A DNA stretch of 64,000 nt from Coriobacteriaceae bacterium (GCA_019421015.1 JAHZGC010000025.1:1-64000); one strand, 5' to 3'. Positions 1-9,427 are shown, counted from the stretch's first letter. Translations and numbers: made by a program. The notes: generated from the letters alone by a model not told the origin.

Positions 1-302
1 TTGCTCGCCCAGCGCTTCGCTGGGCTCTCTTACACCACACTTGCGCGCGCTACCAGGCCGCCGCCCCGGCGTCCTGATTTCCGTGGTTTCTTGCCAGCCC
101 GCTGGGTCTCTTGCCGCCTCCATCGGTTCGACCCTCTGGCCCCAAAGGTTTCTTGCCAGCCGCCACCCTTCTCTCCAGGACCTCGGCAAAGTCCGCGCTG
201 CCGACCCCTTGACCCGACCATTGTGGTAAACCCCATGATGGCCTCCAGAGGCAGCTGCGGACCATAAGGGGATTCGCAGAGCCCCGACATGAGGAGGACC
301 CT
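1..302. other. Gene-free leader with one array-A repeat copy
   Basis: I see no convincing gene here. Positions 71-97 carry a copy (GTCCTGATTT, then GGTTTCTTGCCAG) of the repeat that forms the array at 9.2-9.4 kb. Shorter relatives of its right half occur at about 104-117 and 148-160. A good ribosome binding site (GAGGAGG) precedes the flavoprotein start at 303. Long minus-strand frames here are high-GC shadows. Confidence 0.55.
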
Positions 303-1850
303 ATGGACACCACCACCATCAACCGACGTGCGTTCCTTGCGAGCGCGGCGGGGACGGCCATCGCGGCGGGGGCCGGCGCGGGAGTTGCCAGGGCTGTCAA
401 GGCGGCTGAGGCGCAGGAGACACCCGCTTCTTGGGACGCCACCTACGACGTTATCGTTGTCGGTTACGGCGTGGCCGGCGGCACCGCTGCCCGCCATGCG
501 GCCGACGCGGGTGCGTCGGTGCTGCTCATAGACGGTGCCCCTGATGGTGCCGAAGGCGGAAACAGTAAGTTTGCCAAGCAGCTGTTGGCCTCGGGCCACG
601 ACGTGGAGAACGCCGTCACCTACCTCAAGGCGCTCAACGCCGGCTTCGAGGTCGACGAGGACGTTCTGCGCGTTTTTGCTGAGGGCATGGTCGAGATTCC
701 CGCCTACTGCGCCGAGTACCTTGGCGCCGACGTGCACTCCTGGATCGGCCGCACCGACGATCCCGTGCTTGCTCCCTTTGTGCCCGAATATCCCGAGCTG
801 CCTGGTACCGAGACCTTCGACGCCTACACCATCTCGGAGGTCAGTGGCGACGGTGCTATCTGGCTCAAGACCAAGGAGCTCGTGGAGGAACACACCGACT
901 CTATCGAGGTCTGGACCGCCTCGCCAGCCCTTCACCTGGTGCAGGACCCTGCCACCAAGGCCGTGGTGGGAGTGATTATCGAACATGAGGGTTCCGAGCT
1001 AAACGTGGCCGCGACGAGCGGCGTGGTGCTGGCCTGCGGCGGCTTCGAGTTCAACCCCCAGATGATTCAGGACTATCTGGGGGTTTCTCGCCTGGGCGGC
1101 ATCGGCACCCCCTACAACCGGGGCGACGGCATCCGTATGGCCCTCGAGGTGGGGGCCGACCTGTGGCACATGAAGAGCTACGAGCCCGGCGGTGCCAGCC
1201 TTATGTTCGACCCCGGCGACGGCAGCAGCCCACTGGGTGCCGGTTCGATCGGGGCCACGGGCAGCACGATTTACGTGGGTTCCGACGGCTCGCGCTACTA
1301 CAACGAGCTGGCCGAAAGCCGCCATGGCCGCGTGCCCCACGCCGGTGAGTTCAAGCCCGTCGACCACCCGTGTCACCCCTGGATCGTGTGGGACCAGACT
1401 CGTATGGACGAGCTTGCCGAAGGCGGCTTGGTCGACGCCATGCCCGTGTTGGCCGAGGCACGCTATGTTACGGCGCCCGCCCTCGACAAGCTGGCCGAGG
1501 CCTGCGCCATGGATCCGCAGGTGCTCGCGCAGACTATCGAGCATTTTAACTTCTTTGCCGAGCAAGGCTGCGACTACCAGTTTGGTCGCGACCCCCAGAC
1601 CCTGCGCGCCTTCGATGGTGGCCCCTACTACGCCATGCCCGGTGCCGCGCTCATCCTCAACACCCAGGGTGGTCCCCGGCGCAACGCCAAGGCCCAGGTC
1701 ATGGGTGCCAACGGCGAGCCCATTCCCCACCTCTACTCGGCTGGAGAGCTGGGTAGCCTTAATGCGTTCCAGTACCAGGGAGGAAACAACCTTTCTGAGT
1801 GCCTGATCTTTGGTCGTATCGCCGGTCAGAACGCCGCGGCTGCACTCTAA
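303..1850 (+). CDS. FAD-dependent fumarate-reductase-like flavoprotein, Tat-exported
   Basis: A 515-residue FAD_binding_2 oxidoreductase, predicted to reduce an unsaturated organic acceptor at the cell surface; the substrate is unknown. The N-terminus has a twin-arginine signal (NRRAFLASAAG), followed by a dinucleotide-binding beta-alpha-beta near residue 50 (GYGVAGG). Its C-terminal LYSAGELGS stretch is the usual FAD contact of this family. Length fits cytoplasm-sized flavoproteins that lack a heme or FMN domain. GAGGAGG just upstream supports the ATG. A MerR regulator follows on the same strand, so MerR control of this enzyme is a reasonable inference. Catalytic assignment beyond the family is not possible from sequence. 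Confidence 0.9.
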   Translation: MDTTTINRRAFLASAAGTAIAAGAGAGVARAVKAAEAQETPASWDATYDVIVVGYGVAGGTAARHAADAGASVLLIDGAPDGAEGGNSKFAKQLLASGHDVENAVTYLKALNAGFEVDEDVLRVFAEGMVEIPAYCAEYLGADVHSWIGRTDDPVLAPFVPEYPELPGTETFDAYTISEVSGDGAIWLKTKELVEEHTDSIEVWTASPALHLVQDPATKAVVGVIIEHEGSELNVAATSGVVLACGGFEFNPQMIQDYLGVSRLGGIGTPYNRGDGIRMALEVGADLWHMKSYEPGGASLMFDPGDGSSPLGAGSIGATGSTIYVGSDGSRYYNELAESRHGRVPHAGEFKPVDHPCHPWIVWDQTRMDELAEGGLVDAMPVLAEARYVTAPALDKLAEACAMDPQVLAQTIEHFNFFAEQGCDYQFGRDPQTLRAFDGGPYYAMPGAALILNTQGGPRRNAKAQVMGANGEPIPHLYSAGELGSLNAFQYQGGNNLSECLIFGRIAGQNAAAAL

Positions 1851-1964
1851 GGCATCTTCTGATTCGATGACACCCGGCCGGGAGGTGCCGCCGAGGCACT
1901 TCCCGGACCTCGTGTATGCTGGGCGCGTGGACTTCCAGCTGCTCATCCCATAAGGAGGTGGCCC

Positions 1965-2876
1965 ATGCCCTCTCAAGCGTTTCTCTCTGAGGACAGACCC
2001 TATTCCTGTGCCGACGTACTGGGTGTCACGGGGGTATCGCGCAACGCGCTGTTCAACTACGAGCGCCACGGAATTGCCCAGCCACAACGCGGATCCAACG
2101 GTTATCGCGCCTACTCGCTTAACGACATGCTCGACATTATGTGCTGCACCATGCTCCTCTCGATGGGTTACAGCGTGAGCGAGGCCGCCGAGGTCCTGCA
2201 CGGCGACGACATTATGGGCATCGGCCCCATCGACACCTACCTCGAGCGTCTGGAGCGCCAGCGCGACGTGGCCCAGGCTAAGGTTGACAACCTGTATGCC
2301 CTGCGCTCGGTAATCACCGAGGCTATGCCGCCCGAGCGGGCACCGCTTCACCTGGTTGAGTGCCCGCCGTGGCTGTTCTTCTTTGACACGTCGCCGCGTC
2401 CCGAACGCTCCAAAACCGATTCTGACTTTTGTTTTGTCGGCTGCCATGCATGCGAGGCAAAGGGGGTGCAGGCGGCCGACCCACGCATCGATTCTCGCTT
2501 CATCAATCAAATCCAGCTCATGCGGTCGGTGCCTTTGAGCTGCCGTGGGTTTGCCATCGAGGGCTTTTGGGGCGAGGAGCCCCGCTATCGTTGGGCGCGT
2601 ACCTTGCGCGAGTGCCACAAGCACCTGCTCGATGTGGACGATTCGAATGCTGTCCGGTTGGCGGGGCCATGCCTGCGCACCGTTATCAAAGCCGACTATC
2701 CCGACCTTGACCCTGGGCACGTCCTTCGCTCGCGCATTAAAGACTGGCTGGTTCAGGTGGGGCTGCACATGAAGGCGGATCCTTTTGTGCCGCTGCTCTT
2801 TAACAACCGCGCGCCGAGCCCGGTTTTTGAGATTTACATACCTGTGGAGAAGGTGGCGGGAGAGGACTGCGTGTAG
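1965..2876 (+). CDS. MerR-family transcriptional regulator
   Basis: A 303-residue regulator with an N-terminal MerR winged helix (residues about 10-80: VSRNALFNYERHGI...NGYRAYSLNDM) and a coiled dimerisation helix with regular Glu/Arg/Gln residues around 90-125. The long C-terminal part, rich in Cys and aromatic residues (CFVGCHACEA), resembles a ligand-sensing domain, not a short metal loop. The start follows AAGGAGGTGG. It lies 114 bp after the flavoprotein, on the same strand, and probably responds to that enzyme's substrate (inference). Confidence 0.88.
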   Translation: MPSQAFLSEDRPYSCADVLGVTGVSRNALFNYERHGIAQPQRGSNGYRAYSLNDMLDIMCCTMLLSMGYSVSEAAEVLHGDDIMGIGPIDTYLERLERQRDVAQAKVDNLYALRSVITEAMPPERAPLHLVECPPWLFFFDTSPRPERSKTDSDFCFVGCHACEAKGVQAADPRIDSRFINQIQLMRSVPLSCRGFAIEGFWGEEPRYRWARTLRECHKHLLDVDDSNAVRLAGPCLRTVIKADYPDLDPGHVLRSRIKDWLVQVGLHMKADPFVPLLFNNRAPSPVFEIYIPVEKVAGEDCV

Positions 2877-2953
2877 GGTGGTTGAGGGGGCGGCTGAGAG
2901 GGGCATACATCAGAATATAAAGATAGTCTGCCTTGTTTTCCGGCCTGCCCCTC

Positions 2954-3138
2954 TTGGTGGCCGCATGGGAGGGTTGTGCGGGATGGTTAGGGCGTCTGGC
3001 TGACGTATACAGAAAGTTATAAACAACATACACAAAATCTACCTGCAGTTATAATGAATTGATATAACTAATCTCCTGCCCTGAACCGCTAACGGATGCC
3101 TTGCGGTCCCGCACGACTCCCCGATGCGGCCAGCAAAG
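2954..3138. repeat. Inverted-repeat intergenic element, copy 1
   Basis: Two arms of about 31 bp form an imperfect inverted repeat: left TGGTGGCCGCAT...TGTGCGGGAT (2954-2985) and right TCCCGCACGA...GATGCGGCCA (3106-3134), with roughly 25 of 31 positions pairing. The 120-bp interior is AT-rich and holds three AGTTATA boxes, two direct (3015 and 3047) and one inverted (3063). The same arm pair recurs at 43173-43358, so this is a dispersed MITE-like or structured element and not a local terminator. No gene was found in 2877-3332. Confidence 0.6.
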
Positions 3139-3260
3139 CGCCCTTTTGGGCGAATGCCCCCTCGACTGGGGGCCGGCGGCGGCCACCTTGCAAAGAGAAT
3201 GCTTTGTATTCTGTTTAGGACGTCTCTCTGTAGCGACCTTTCACTTCTATTGAACCGCCA

Positions 3261-3307
3261 GTTAAGGAAGTGAAATTCGATTCGCTTCCTTAACGAGCAG
3301 CTATACT
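3261..3307 (+). promoter_or_regulatory. Palindromic operator and -10 box of the fic gene
   Basis: GTTAAGGAAG (3261-3270) is repeated in perfect inverse at 3285-3294; allowing one mismatch the arms extend to about 15 bp. A TATACT -10 box sits at 3302-3307, so the palindrome overlaps the -35 region. The layout suggests autoregulation, as is common for toxin-like genes. Confidence 0.6.
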
Positions 3308-3332
3308 GAAGCAAACTCACGGGGAGGCGCTC

Positions 3333-4575
3333 ATGTCTCGTTGCGATCATCCCGACAACCTGCACTGCCAAACGGCCCTGCAACCTGTTTCTTACGAAGA
3401 ACTTCCCTGGTCACGCGATCCGGAGTCCTTGGCCTTGGTGCCCAAGTCGAGGCGCCGGGCTATCGGCCCTACGTACCGCGCCTCCATCCCCTCGCCTATT
3501 GTCAACGTCAAGCTCGAGCTCGCGCCAGACCTGCTCGACCGACTCGCGGAGCTTCTGACAGAACTTGTGCGTTTCGACACTCTGCAACAGGCCAGAGGCT
3601 GCGACTTGCCCGCGCTCTTGCTTAGAGGCGAGTCTGCGGCAAGCTCCCAGATCGAGAACCTTACCTCAAGCGTGCGCAACGTGGCGCTGGCCGAGGTATG
3701 CTCCGACGCGCCTCACAATGCGCGGCTTATTGCCGGCAATGTTGCGGCGATGCGCACGGCTCTCTCAATCTGGTGGGCTGACCGCGGAGACTATTCGTGC
3801 GGTTCACAAGTCCCTCATCGACCCGACGGGTCAGAGCTTTGGGGGAGAGTTCAGGACCGAACAGGTCTGGGTGGGCGGCACGGCTTACAGTCCTCATGGG
3901 GCGCTGTTTGTGCCTCCTCGTGCCGAGCATATCTCCGAGTGCGTCGAAGACCTCGCGGCCTATGCGCGGCGGGACGACACTAACCCCATCGCCAAAGCCG
4001 CGGTGCTCCATGCCCAGTTTGAGACTATTCACCCATTTATAGATGGCAACGGACGCACGGGGCGTGCCCTGCTGCACAAGATCCTGAGGCACGACGGTAT
4101 CTTGGAGCATGCGACGTTGCCCATCTCTGCCGGGCTGCTCCACGACATCGAGCCCTACATGGAGGCTATCCGGATCTATCAGCAAGGGGATCCCGTCGCC
4201 ATCGTGGAACGGCTGGCCGACGCCCTCGAGGTGGCTTTGAGCATCGGGAACCTCGTGGCCCAGCGCCTCGACGGCGTGCTTGCCCGGTGGCGGTCCGCGA
4301 TGGTCGAGCGCGCGGGGTCGAGCATCCACCGGTTGCCTGCGGTTCTTGTGGAGCAGCCGGTGGTCGATGCCAAGTACCTGGCTGATCGTCTAGATATCAC
4401 GCCGCGGGCGGCAAACAACCTGCTCGACCGCGCGTGCTCCTACGAGATTCTGACTCCCATCGGCAACGCCAGACGCGGGATGTTCTACCAGGCGAGCGAG
4501 CTCATCGAGGCGCTTGATTGCATAGCGGACGGCCATTCCATCCGGCGTGTTCTTGCCAGTGGGAAGATCAGATAA
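3333..4575 (+). pseudogene. Fic-family AMP transferase, frameshifted
   Basis: Fic proteins transfer AMP to hydroxyl side chains of target proteins. The first frame (from 3333, behind GGGGAGG) carries the N-terminal inhibitory helix motif S-x3-E-N (SSQIEN). The second frame, read through 4575, carries the full catalytic motif HPFIDGNGRTGR and a C-terminal winged helix. The two halves join near 3760-3766 at a CTCTCTC run: adding one CT there restores a continuous sequence (MRTALS then QSGGLTAETI). The whole protein would be about 413 residues, normal for class II Fic proteins. It may be a true pseudogene, a slippage-switched gene or a sequencing error. Confidence 0.85.
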
Positions 4576-4830
4576 CAGGGCTGGCGGAGAAGGCCGTGGA
4601 TTCGGTAGGGTTGCCCCGCTAAGGCGAAAGCGCTCTCATCCCGACCCAAAAGGAGTCCTCCCGTGGTCGCATCGTCCTTCTCCCGGCTGGCCTTTGCCGG
4701 CCGCAGCGCCGTGGCCCGTGCGTTCGAGCAGGCGCGCCCTGGACAATCGACCCCTTTTGTTTCACCATATCTGCATATCCAACGGAGCGTGCTCTTTTGG
4801 TTGCCCCATGCCAAGATATGGAGGTATCCC

Positions 4831-5988
4831 ATGCACACCGCACCGCGCGTTGTTTCCACCGGCCGCCGGGTCCTTGCGCTCTTGCTGGCCCTTACGGCCT
4901 TCGTGCTCTCTTGGGCGCTCGCCGCAGCTCCGGTTGCCCGCGCCGGCGACGGCCCCTTGGGAGCGGTCACCACCTACTTCGTCGACGTGGGCCAGGGCGA
5001 CTGTGAGTTCATGGTGCTGCCCGATGGCCAGACCATGCTCATCGACGGCGGCGATGCGGCCCACGGCGACGCGGTGGCCTCCTTTATCCGCGACACGCTT
5101 CTGTGCGACCACATCGACTATCTTGTGCTCACCCATCCCCATGCTGACCATATAGGGGGTCTGCCTGCGGTTTTGCGCTCGGGTATTGCTGTGGGCCAGG
5201 TCTTTGCCGCGCCTGTGGAGACCAACACCGACGCCTACGACGCCCTCTGCGCCGCCCTGGCCGAGACGGGCCGCGAGGCGATTCCGGCCGTGGCGGGCAC
5301 TACAATCTACGATGCCTATGGCTGCCGGGTCGAGGTGCTCGCCCCCAACGCCGAGGACGCCCATGGCGACCTGAACGACTGGTCGGCCGTGGTCTACGTG
5401 ACCTATGGCGAGACGAGCCTGCTCTTCACGGGCGACGCCGGCTACCAGGTGCTCGAGACCCTGCCCATCGAGAATGCCACGGTCTTCAAGGTAGGCCACC
5501 ACGGCAGCGACACCTCCACGACCCTCGACCTTATTGGCTGGTTTGCCCCGCAGGTGGCCGTCATCGAGGTGGGCGCCGGCAACGACTACGGCCTGCCCTC
5601 GCAGGAGACCCTCGACGAGCTTGCCTACTGGGGCGTCCAGACCTGGCGCACCGACGTCGACGGCACGGTGGCCGTGCAAAGCGACGGCGCAACCGTGGCG
5701 GCCTGGGCGATCAACACGGGTGCGACGCAGCCGCTCGACCCCGCTGTGGTGGCGACCTATCCCACCGAGGCCGACGTGGCGCAGATGCCCGCCGAGCCGG
5801 AGCCGGCTCCTGTCGAGGAGGCCCTGGCTGCACAGGAGCCCGTTGGCGTTACCGTCTACATTACCGAGACCGGCAACAAGTACCACGGTGGAGGCTGCCG
5901 CTACCTCAAGAGCAGCAAGATTCCTATCGACCGCGACGCCGCCATCGCCCAAGGCTACGCCGCCTGCAAGGTGTGCGGAGGCTGCTGA
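4831..5988 (+). CDS. Secreted ComEC-like metallo-beta-lactamase-fold hydrolase
   Basis: A 385-residue exported protein. The chosen ATG follows TGGAGG and opens a classical signal peptide (LLALTAFVLSWALAAAPVARA). The MBL domain follows with the ComEC-type motif DVGQGD, a metal-binding HPHADHIGG and GHHGSDTS, matching the soluble ComEC/Rec2-like nuclease-type hydrolases. The last 45 residues (KYHGGGCRYL...CKVCGGC) form a small Cys/His metal-binding module often attached to secreted nucleases in Gram-positives. A role in extracellular nucleic-acid hydrolysis is inferred. An upstream in-frame ATG at 4663 exists but lacks a signal peptide. Confidence 0.85.
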   Translation: MHTAPRVVSTGRRVLALLLALTAFVLSWALAAAPVARAGDGPLGAVTTYFVDVGQGDCEFMVLPDGQTMLIDGGDAAHGDAVASFIRDTLLCDHIDYLVLTHPHADHIGGLPAVLRSGIAVGQVFAAPVETNTDAYDALCAALAETGREAIPAVAGTTIYDAYGCRVEVLAPNAEDAHGDLNDWSAVVYVTYGETSLLFTGDAGYQVLETLPIENATVFKVGHHGSDTSTTLDLIGWFAPQVAVIEVGAGNDYGLPSQETLDELAYWGVQTWRTDVDGTVAVQSDGATVAAWAINTGATQPLDPAVVATYPTEADVAQMPAEPEPAPVEEALAAQEPVGVTVYITETGNKYHGGGCRYLKSSKIPIDRDAAIAQGYAACKVCGGC

Positions 5989-5997
5989 GGTTAGGCC

Positions 5998-6006
5998 GGG
6001 GGGGGG
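5998..6006 (+). repeat. G9 homopolymer tract, intergenic
   Basis: Nine consecutive G residues lie 10 bp after the MBL hydrolase stop codon. It is outside any gene. Such tracts slip during replication; a regulatory effect is not shown here. Confidence 0.8.
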
Positions 6007-6156
6007 TACACTCGGTGTGTGCGCCTTACCGAGTGGTAGGGCTTCAATCCCGCGCGGACCGAGTGGACCGGCAAAGAAGCGCGTCGACCTGGTGCCGGCG
6101 TTAGTACATGGAAGAAAAAGGAGACAAATTTTTGTTTGAATGAAAGTTAGATGTCT

Positions 6157-6179
6157 TTGAATGGTAGTATTCCATTCAA
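6157..6179 (+). promoter_or_regulatory. Palindrome upstream of the DUF4143 ATPase gene
   Basis: TTGAATGG (6157-6164) and CCATTCAA (6172-6179) form a perfect 8-bp inverted repeat with a 7-bp centre that contains TAGTAT, a possible -10 box. TTTGAATG also occurs at 6135-6142. This looks like an operator over the promoter; the regulator is unknown. Confidence 0.5.
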
Positions 6180-6208
6180 TCAAACATTTCTTCCCTTCTG
6201 GAGCCCCT

Positions 6209-7444
6209 ATGGACCCGTCGCTTGTTCCCCGTCCGGATTACGATGCGCTTCTGGAAACCTATCGGCAGACGCCGGAGATCAAAGTTCTTACCGGTGTGAG
6301 GCGGTGCGGCAAGTCGTCGCTTCTCGCCCTGTTTTCGGAGCGCCTCGTTGCCGTTGGTGCGCCTCCTGAGAACATCTGCCATCTGCGGCTCGACGGTTAC
6401 GACGTCCCCTTGGGGGTTGATGCCGCGTGGCTTATGGGCCAGGTTTCCGAGCGTCTTGCGGCTTCCCAGGCAAACCAGACCTCCTATGTTCTTCTCGACG
6501 AGGTCCAGGAGGTTCCGGGCTGGGAGGATGCGGTGCGTAGGCTGCGCAGCCGTCCGAACACGCAGGTCACCATCACGGGCTCGAACGCCCGCGTGCTCTC
6601 GGGGGAGCTCGCCACGCTGCTCGCCGGCCGGTATATCGAGATTCCTGTGCGCCCGCTTGGTTTTTCTGAATACCTTGCATTCGCGAAGGCGGCCCGCTGG
6701 GAGGCCTCATCTAGGGAATCGCTGTTTGCGGACTATCTCACATGGGGCGGCATGCCGGGCTTGTTCGCTTTTGAGCGTGGGGACGAGGACTCTTATGAAC
6801 GGCTGTTGTCGGGGATTTTTGACACGGTCATCCTCAAAGACGTGCTCGAGAGGTCGGCGGCCCAGGACCCCGATCTCCTCGATCGCCTGGTACGCTTTAC
6901 CTTCTCCACCTCGGGTAGCCTATTTTCTACCAAGCGCGTGGTCGACGCCCTTGCAAGTTCGGGCCGCAAGGCCTCTCAGCAGACCGTCGACAACTACATT
7001 CGGGCTCTTGAGAACGCCCTGGTGGTCGAGGCGTGTGGTCAGACGGGCATCGCGGGCAAGGAGATGCTGCGTCCGTTGCGCAAGTTTTATCCTGTGGACA
7101 ACGGCCTGCGGAACCTCACCACGGGGTTTTCGCGCACTCGAGACCTTGGCTTCCAATTGGAGTGCGTCGTCTATAACGAGTTGCGGCGTCGCGGGTTCAA
7201 GGTCAACGTGGGCAGCCTGCGTGCGGGCGAGGTCGATTTCGTTGCCTCAAAGCGAGACGAGCGTCTGTACGTGCAGGTATGCCAGTCAGTGCTCGACGAG
7301 GGCACCTATCAGAGGGAGACGGCACCCCTTGAGGCGGTGGGCGACTCGTTTCCCAAGCTGCTTCTTGTGGGCGATCGTTGGCGTCTTGGGGTTACCAAAA
7401 GCGGCGTGCGCATCGCAAACGTCGTTGACTGGCTGTTGGGGTAG
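6209..7444 (+). CDS. AAA ATPase with C-terminal DUF4143 domain
   Basis: A P-loop ATPase of the AAA_14/DUF4143 family, 411 residues from the preferred ATG (48 bp inside the longest frame). Walker A is GVRRCGKSS, Walker B is VLLDEVQEV, and the sensor region has ITGSNA. The C-terminal half (LGFQLECVVYNELRRRGFKV...EVDFVASK) is the PD-(D/E)XK-like DUF4143 fold. Members are widespread in gut bacteria and archaea with no settled function; nucleic-acid or toxin-antitoxin roles have been suggested. It stands alone downstream of a palindromic operator. A truncated relative lies at 19728-20135. Confidence 0.88.
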   Translation: MDPSLVPRPDYDALLETYRQTPEIKVLTGVRRCGKSSLLALFSERLVAVGAPPENICHLRLDGYDVPLGVDAAWLMGQVSERLAASQANQTSYVLLDEVQEVPGWEDAVRRLRSRPNTQVTITGSNARVLSGELATLLAGRYIEIPVRPLGFSEYLAFAKAARWEASSRESLFADYLTWGGMPGLFAFERGDEDSYERLLSGIFDTVILKDVLERSAAQDPDLLDRLVRFTFSTSGSLFSTKRVVDALASSGRKASQQTVDNYIRALENALVVEACGQTGIAGKEMLRPLRKFYPVDNGLRNLTTGFSRTRDLGFQLECVVYNELRRRGFKVNVGSLRAGEVDFVASKRDERLYVQVCQSVLDEGTYQRETAPLEAVGDSFPKLLLVGDRWRLGVTKSGVRIANVVDWLLG

Positions 7445-7454
7445 AGGGCGGGGT

Positions 7455-7740
7455 TTACGACGCGAACGCCAACGACTCGACCAGGTGCTCCGTGGCCGGC
7501 CCGTGCTCCTTGGGGTAGATGATGCCAAAGGGGATGGCGTACTCGGTGTCCAGGGCGATCACCTTGAGCACGGGGTGCACGTCTTTCCATCGTCCAGCCG
7601 GCAACCTACAGCCCATCGGGTGCTTGTACGCCGCCGGCACCGTGTCGTTCGCCCTGCTCAACAGCAACAACATCACGGCGTTCTCGGGAGGCATCGAGTG
7701 CGCCCAGACCGTGGCCGCCCTTGGGCCGTGGGAGTAGCCA
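7455..7740 (-). pseudogene. Possible LysR-regulator C-terminal remnant
   Basis: A minus-strand frame ends with VIALDTEYAIPFGIIYPKE then HGPATEHLVESL, which resembles the last strand and helix of a LysR effector-binding domain. No DNA-binding half is found upstream. I read it as a decayed 3' fragment. It occupies most of the 362-bp gap between the DUF4143 ATPase and the aminopeptidase. The assignment rests only on the short C-terminal pattern. Confidence 0.35.
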
Positions 7741-7806
7741 CGCGCCGACTGGCGGAGAAACCCCCTTAGCAGCCAAGAATATACCGTGCCCGCAGTGCTG
7801 CCGGGT

Positions 7807-8928
7807 TTATCTGTTTGCCAGGTTTTCGGGGTTCAGCGGCCACAGGTCCTCGGGCACGAACTGGCCGTCCTTGCGCAGCAGCTCGCCGTCGACCCAGATC
7901 TCGCCGCCGCCGTGCTCGGGGCGCTGGCTGCATACCAGATCCCAGTGCACGGCCGAGTGGTTGCCGTTGTAGGCGTTGTCGTAGCAGTTGCCCGGCGTCA
8001 GGTGAAAGCTGCCGGCGATCTTCTCGTCAAAGAGGATGTCGCCGATGGGCACCGTGATGGCGGGGTTCACGCCCAGGGCGAACTCGCCGACGTAGCGGGC
8101 GCCCTCGTCGGTGTCGAGCAGGCGGTTGATGCGCTCGGGGTCGTTGCCGGTGGCCTCCACGATGCGGCCGTTCTCAAAGGTAAAGCGCACGTCGCGGTAG
8201 GTAAAGCCGTCGTAGACGCAGGGCACGTTGTAGGTGATCGTGCCGTTCACGGAGTCGCGCACGGGGGCGGTGGCCGCCTCGCCGTCGGGGATGTTGCGGT
8301 CGCCGTTCTTGATCATGATGTCGATGTCTTTGACCGAGAAGGTCAGGTCGGTGCCAGGGCCCACGATGTGCACCTGGTCGGCGCGGTCCATGCGGGCCTT
8401 GAGCGCCTCGAGGGCCTGGTTCATCTTGGGATAGTCCACCAGGCAGGCGTTGAAGTAGAAGTCCTCGTAGTCCTTGGTGGGCATGCCGGCCTGCATGGCC
8501 ATGGCGTCGTTGGGCCAGCGCAGCACGCACCAGCGGCGACTGTTGGCCACGAGGTCGAGGTAGACCGGCTGGTAGACGCTCGTGCGGTAGGCGGTTTTGC
8601 GGTCGGCGGGCACGCCGTCCCAGGTGGAGGGGTTGCTCGAGGCGTCGATGAACACAAAGCAGTCCACCTGCTCCCAGGTGCGGCGCAGGTCCTCGCCGAG
8701 CCAGGCGATGTGCTCGTCGGACGACTGGCCGTAGACGGCCGCACGAATCGTGGGGTCCTCCACCCGGGCCAGGGGCAGGCCGCCGGCGGCGTGGACCTCT
8801 TCGACGAACACGCGGGCCACGTCGACCTCGCGCCCGCGCATCTCGACCATCACGCGGTCGCCGGGCTGCACGGCCAGCGAGGCGGTCACGACGTAGCGGG
8901 CGAGCTTGCGGATGCGCGGGTCTTCCAT
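7807..8928 (-). CDS. M29-family (AmpS-like) metallo-aminopeptidase
   Basis: A 373-residue cytoplasmic peptidase of family M29, which releases N-terminal residues using two divalent metal ions. The family's metal-site segments are all present: GEFALG near residue 285, LFDEKIAGSFHLTPG near 305, AVHWDLV near 335 and a final Asp-containing strand (WVDGELL). Length is close to the usual 370-410. The ATG has an AAGGAG site seven bases upstream. It is monocistronic on the minus strand. Confidence 0.92.
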   Translation of the reverse strand: MEDPRIRKLARYVVTASLAVQPGDRVMVEMRGREVDVARVFVEEVHAAGGLPLARVEDPTIRAAVYGQSSDEHIAWLGEDLRRTWEQVDCFVFIDASSNPSTWDGVPADRKTAYRTSVYQPVYLDLVANSRRWCVLRWPNDAMAMQAGMPTKDYEDFYFNACLVDYPKMNQALEALKARMDRADQVHIVGPGTDLTFSVKDIDIMIKNGDRNIPDGEAATAPVRDSVNGTITYNVPCVYDGFTYRDVRFTFENGRIVEATGNDPERINRLLDTDEGARYVGEFALGVNPAITVPIGDILFDEKIAGSFHLTPGNCYDNAYNGNHSAVHWDLVCSQRPEHGGGEIWVDGELLRKDGQFVPEDLWPLNPENLANR

Positions 8929-9204
8929 GGGGACTCCTTGGGGGCGAGGCGGAACGGGGGCGTGCTGGGAGTATTGTGCAGCAAAAGGGGAGGGGTGTGG
9001 GCGGAGACGGCGTGGCTTGCGCAGGGTCTGCAGGGGAGGAGGCGGAGGTTGGACAATAATCGCGATTTTCCCGGAATTGGGGAGTCAGATAAGCTTGATT
9101 ATCCTGGAATCTCGGGATGAGATATGCTTGATTTAACCCGTAGGGCGTGGGCTGCCTTCGATAACCTCGAGGTGAACGCGGGCGTGATGACTGGGGTAGC
9201 GTGG
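8929..9204. other. Gene-free stretch between aminopeptidase and repeat array
   Basis: No gene, hairpin or clear promoter was recognised here. The region 8929-9847 as a whole is non-coding; its features are the repeat array, a weak palindrome and a leader hairpin listed separately. Confidence 0.5.
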
Positions 9205-9427
9205 TGGTACAAACCTCGGGAAATCAGGACGTCCGGAGGTCCAAGTGGCAAAAACCCCGGGAAATCAGGAACCCGTCCAGAGCAGGGTGGCCCAGATGAG
9301 TGCCGAATCTCTTGATTCCTCGGGTTTTTTGCCATTTTCCGGTGTCAGAAGGCCCGGGGTGTCCTGATTGCTTTGATTTCTTGCCGCACGGTTTGACCAG
9401 CGTCCTGATTTCTGCGGTTTCTTGCCA
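9205..9427. repeat. Strand-switching periodic repeat array A
   Basis: Five copies of a 26-bp repeat. Two read one way (9205-9230 and 9246-9271; core CGGGAAATCAGGA) and three the other (9311-9334, 9361-9386, 9402-9427; TCCTGATT...TTCTTGCC). Start-to-start spacing is exactly 41 bp within each close pair, leaving 15-bp unique spacers. A further copy lies at 71-97. No cas genes are nearby and the repeats are degenerate, so it is not a CRISPR array. Compare array B at 46178. Confidence 0.75.
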
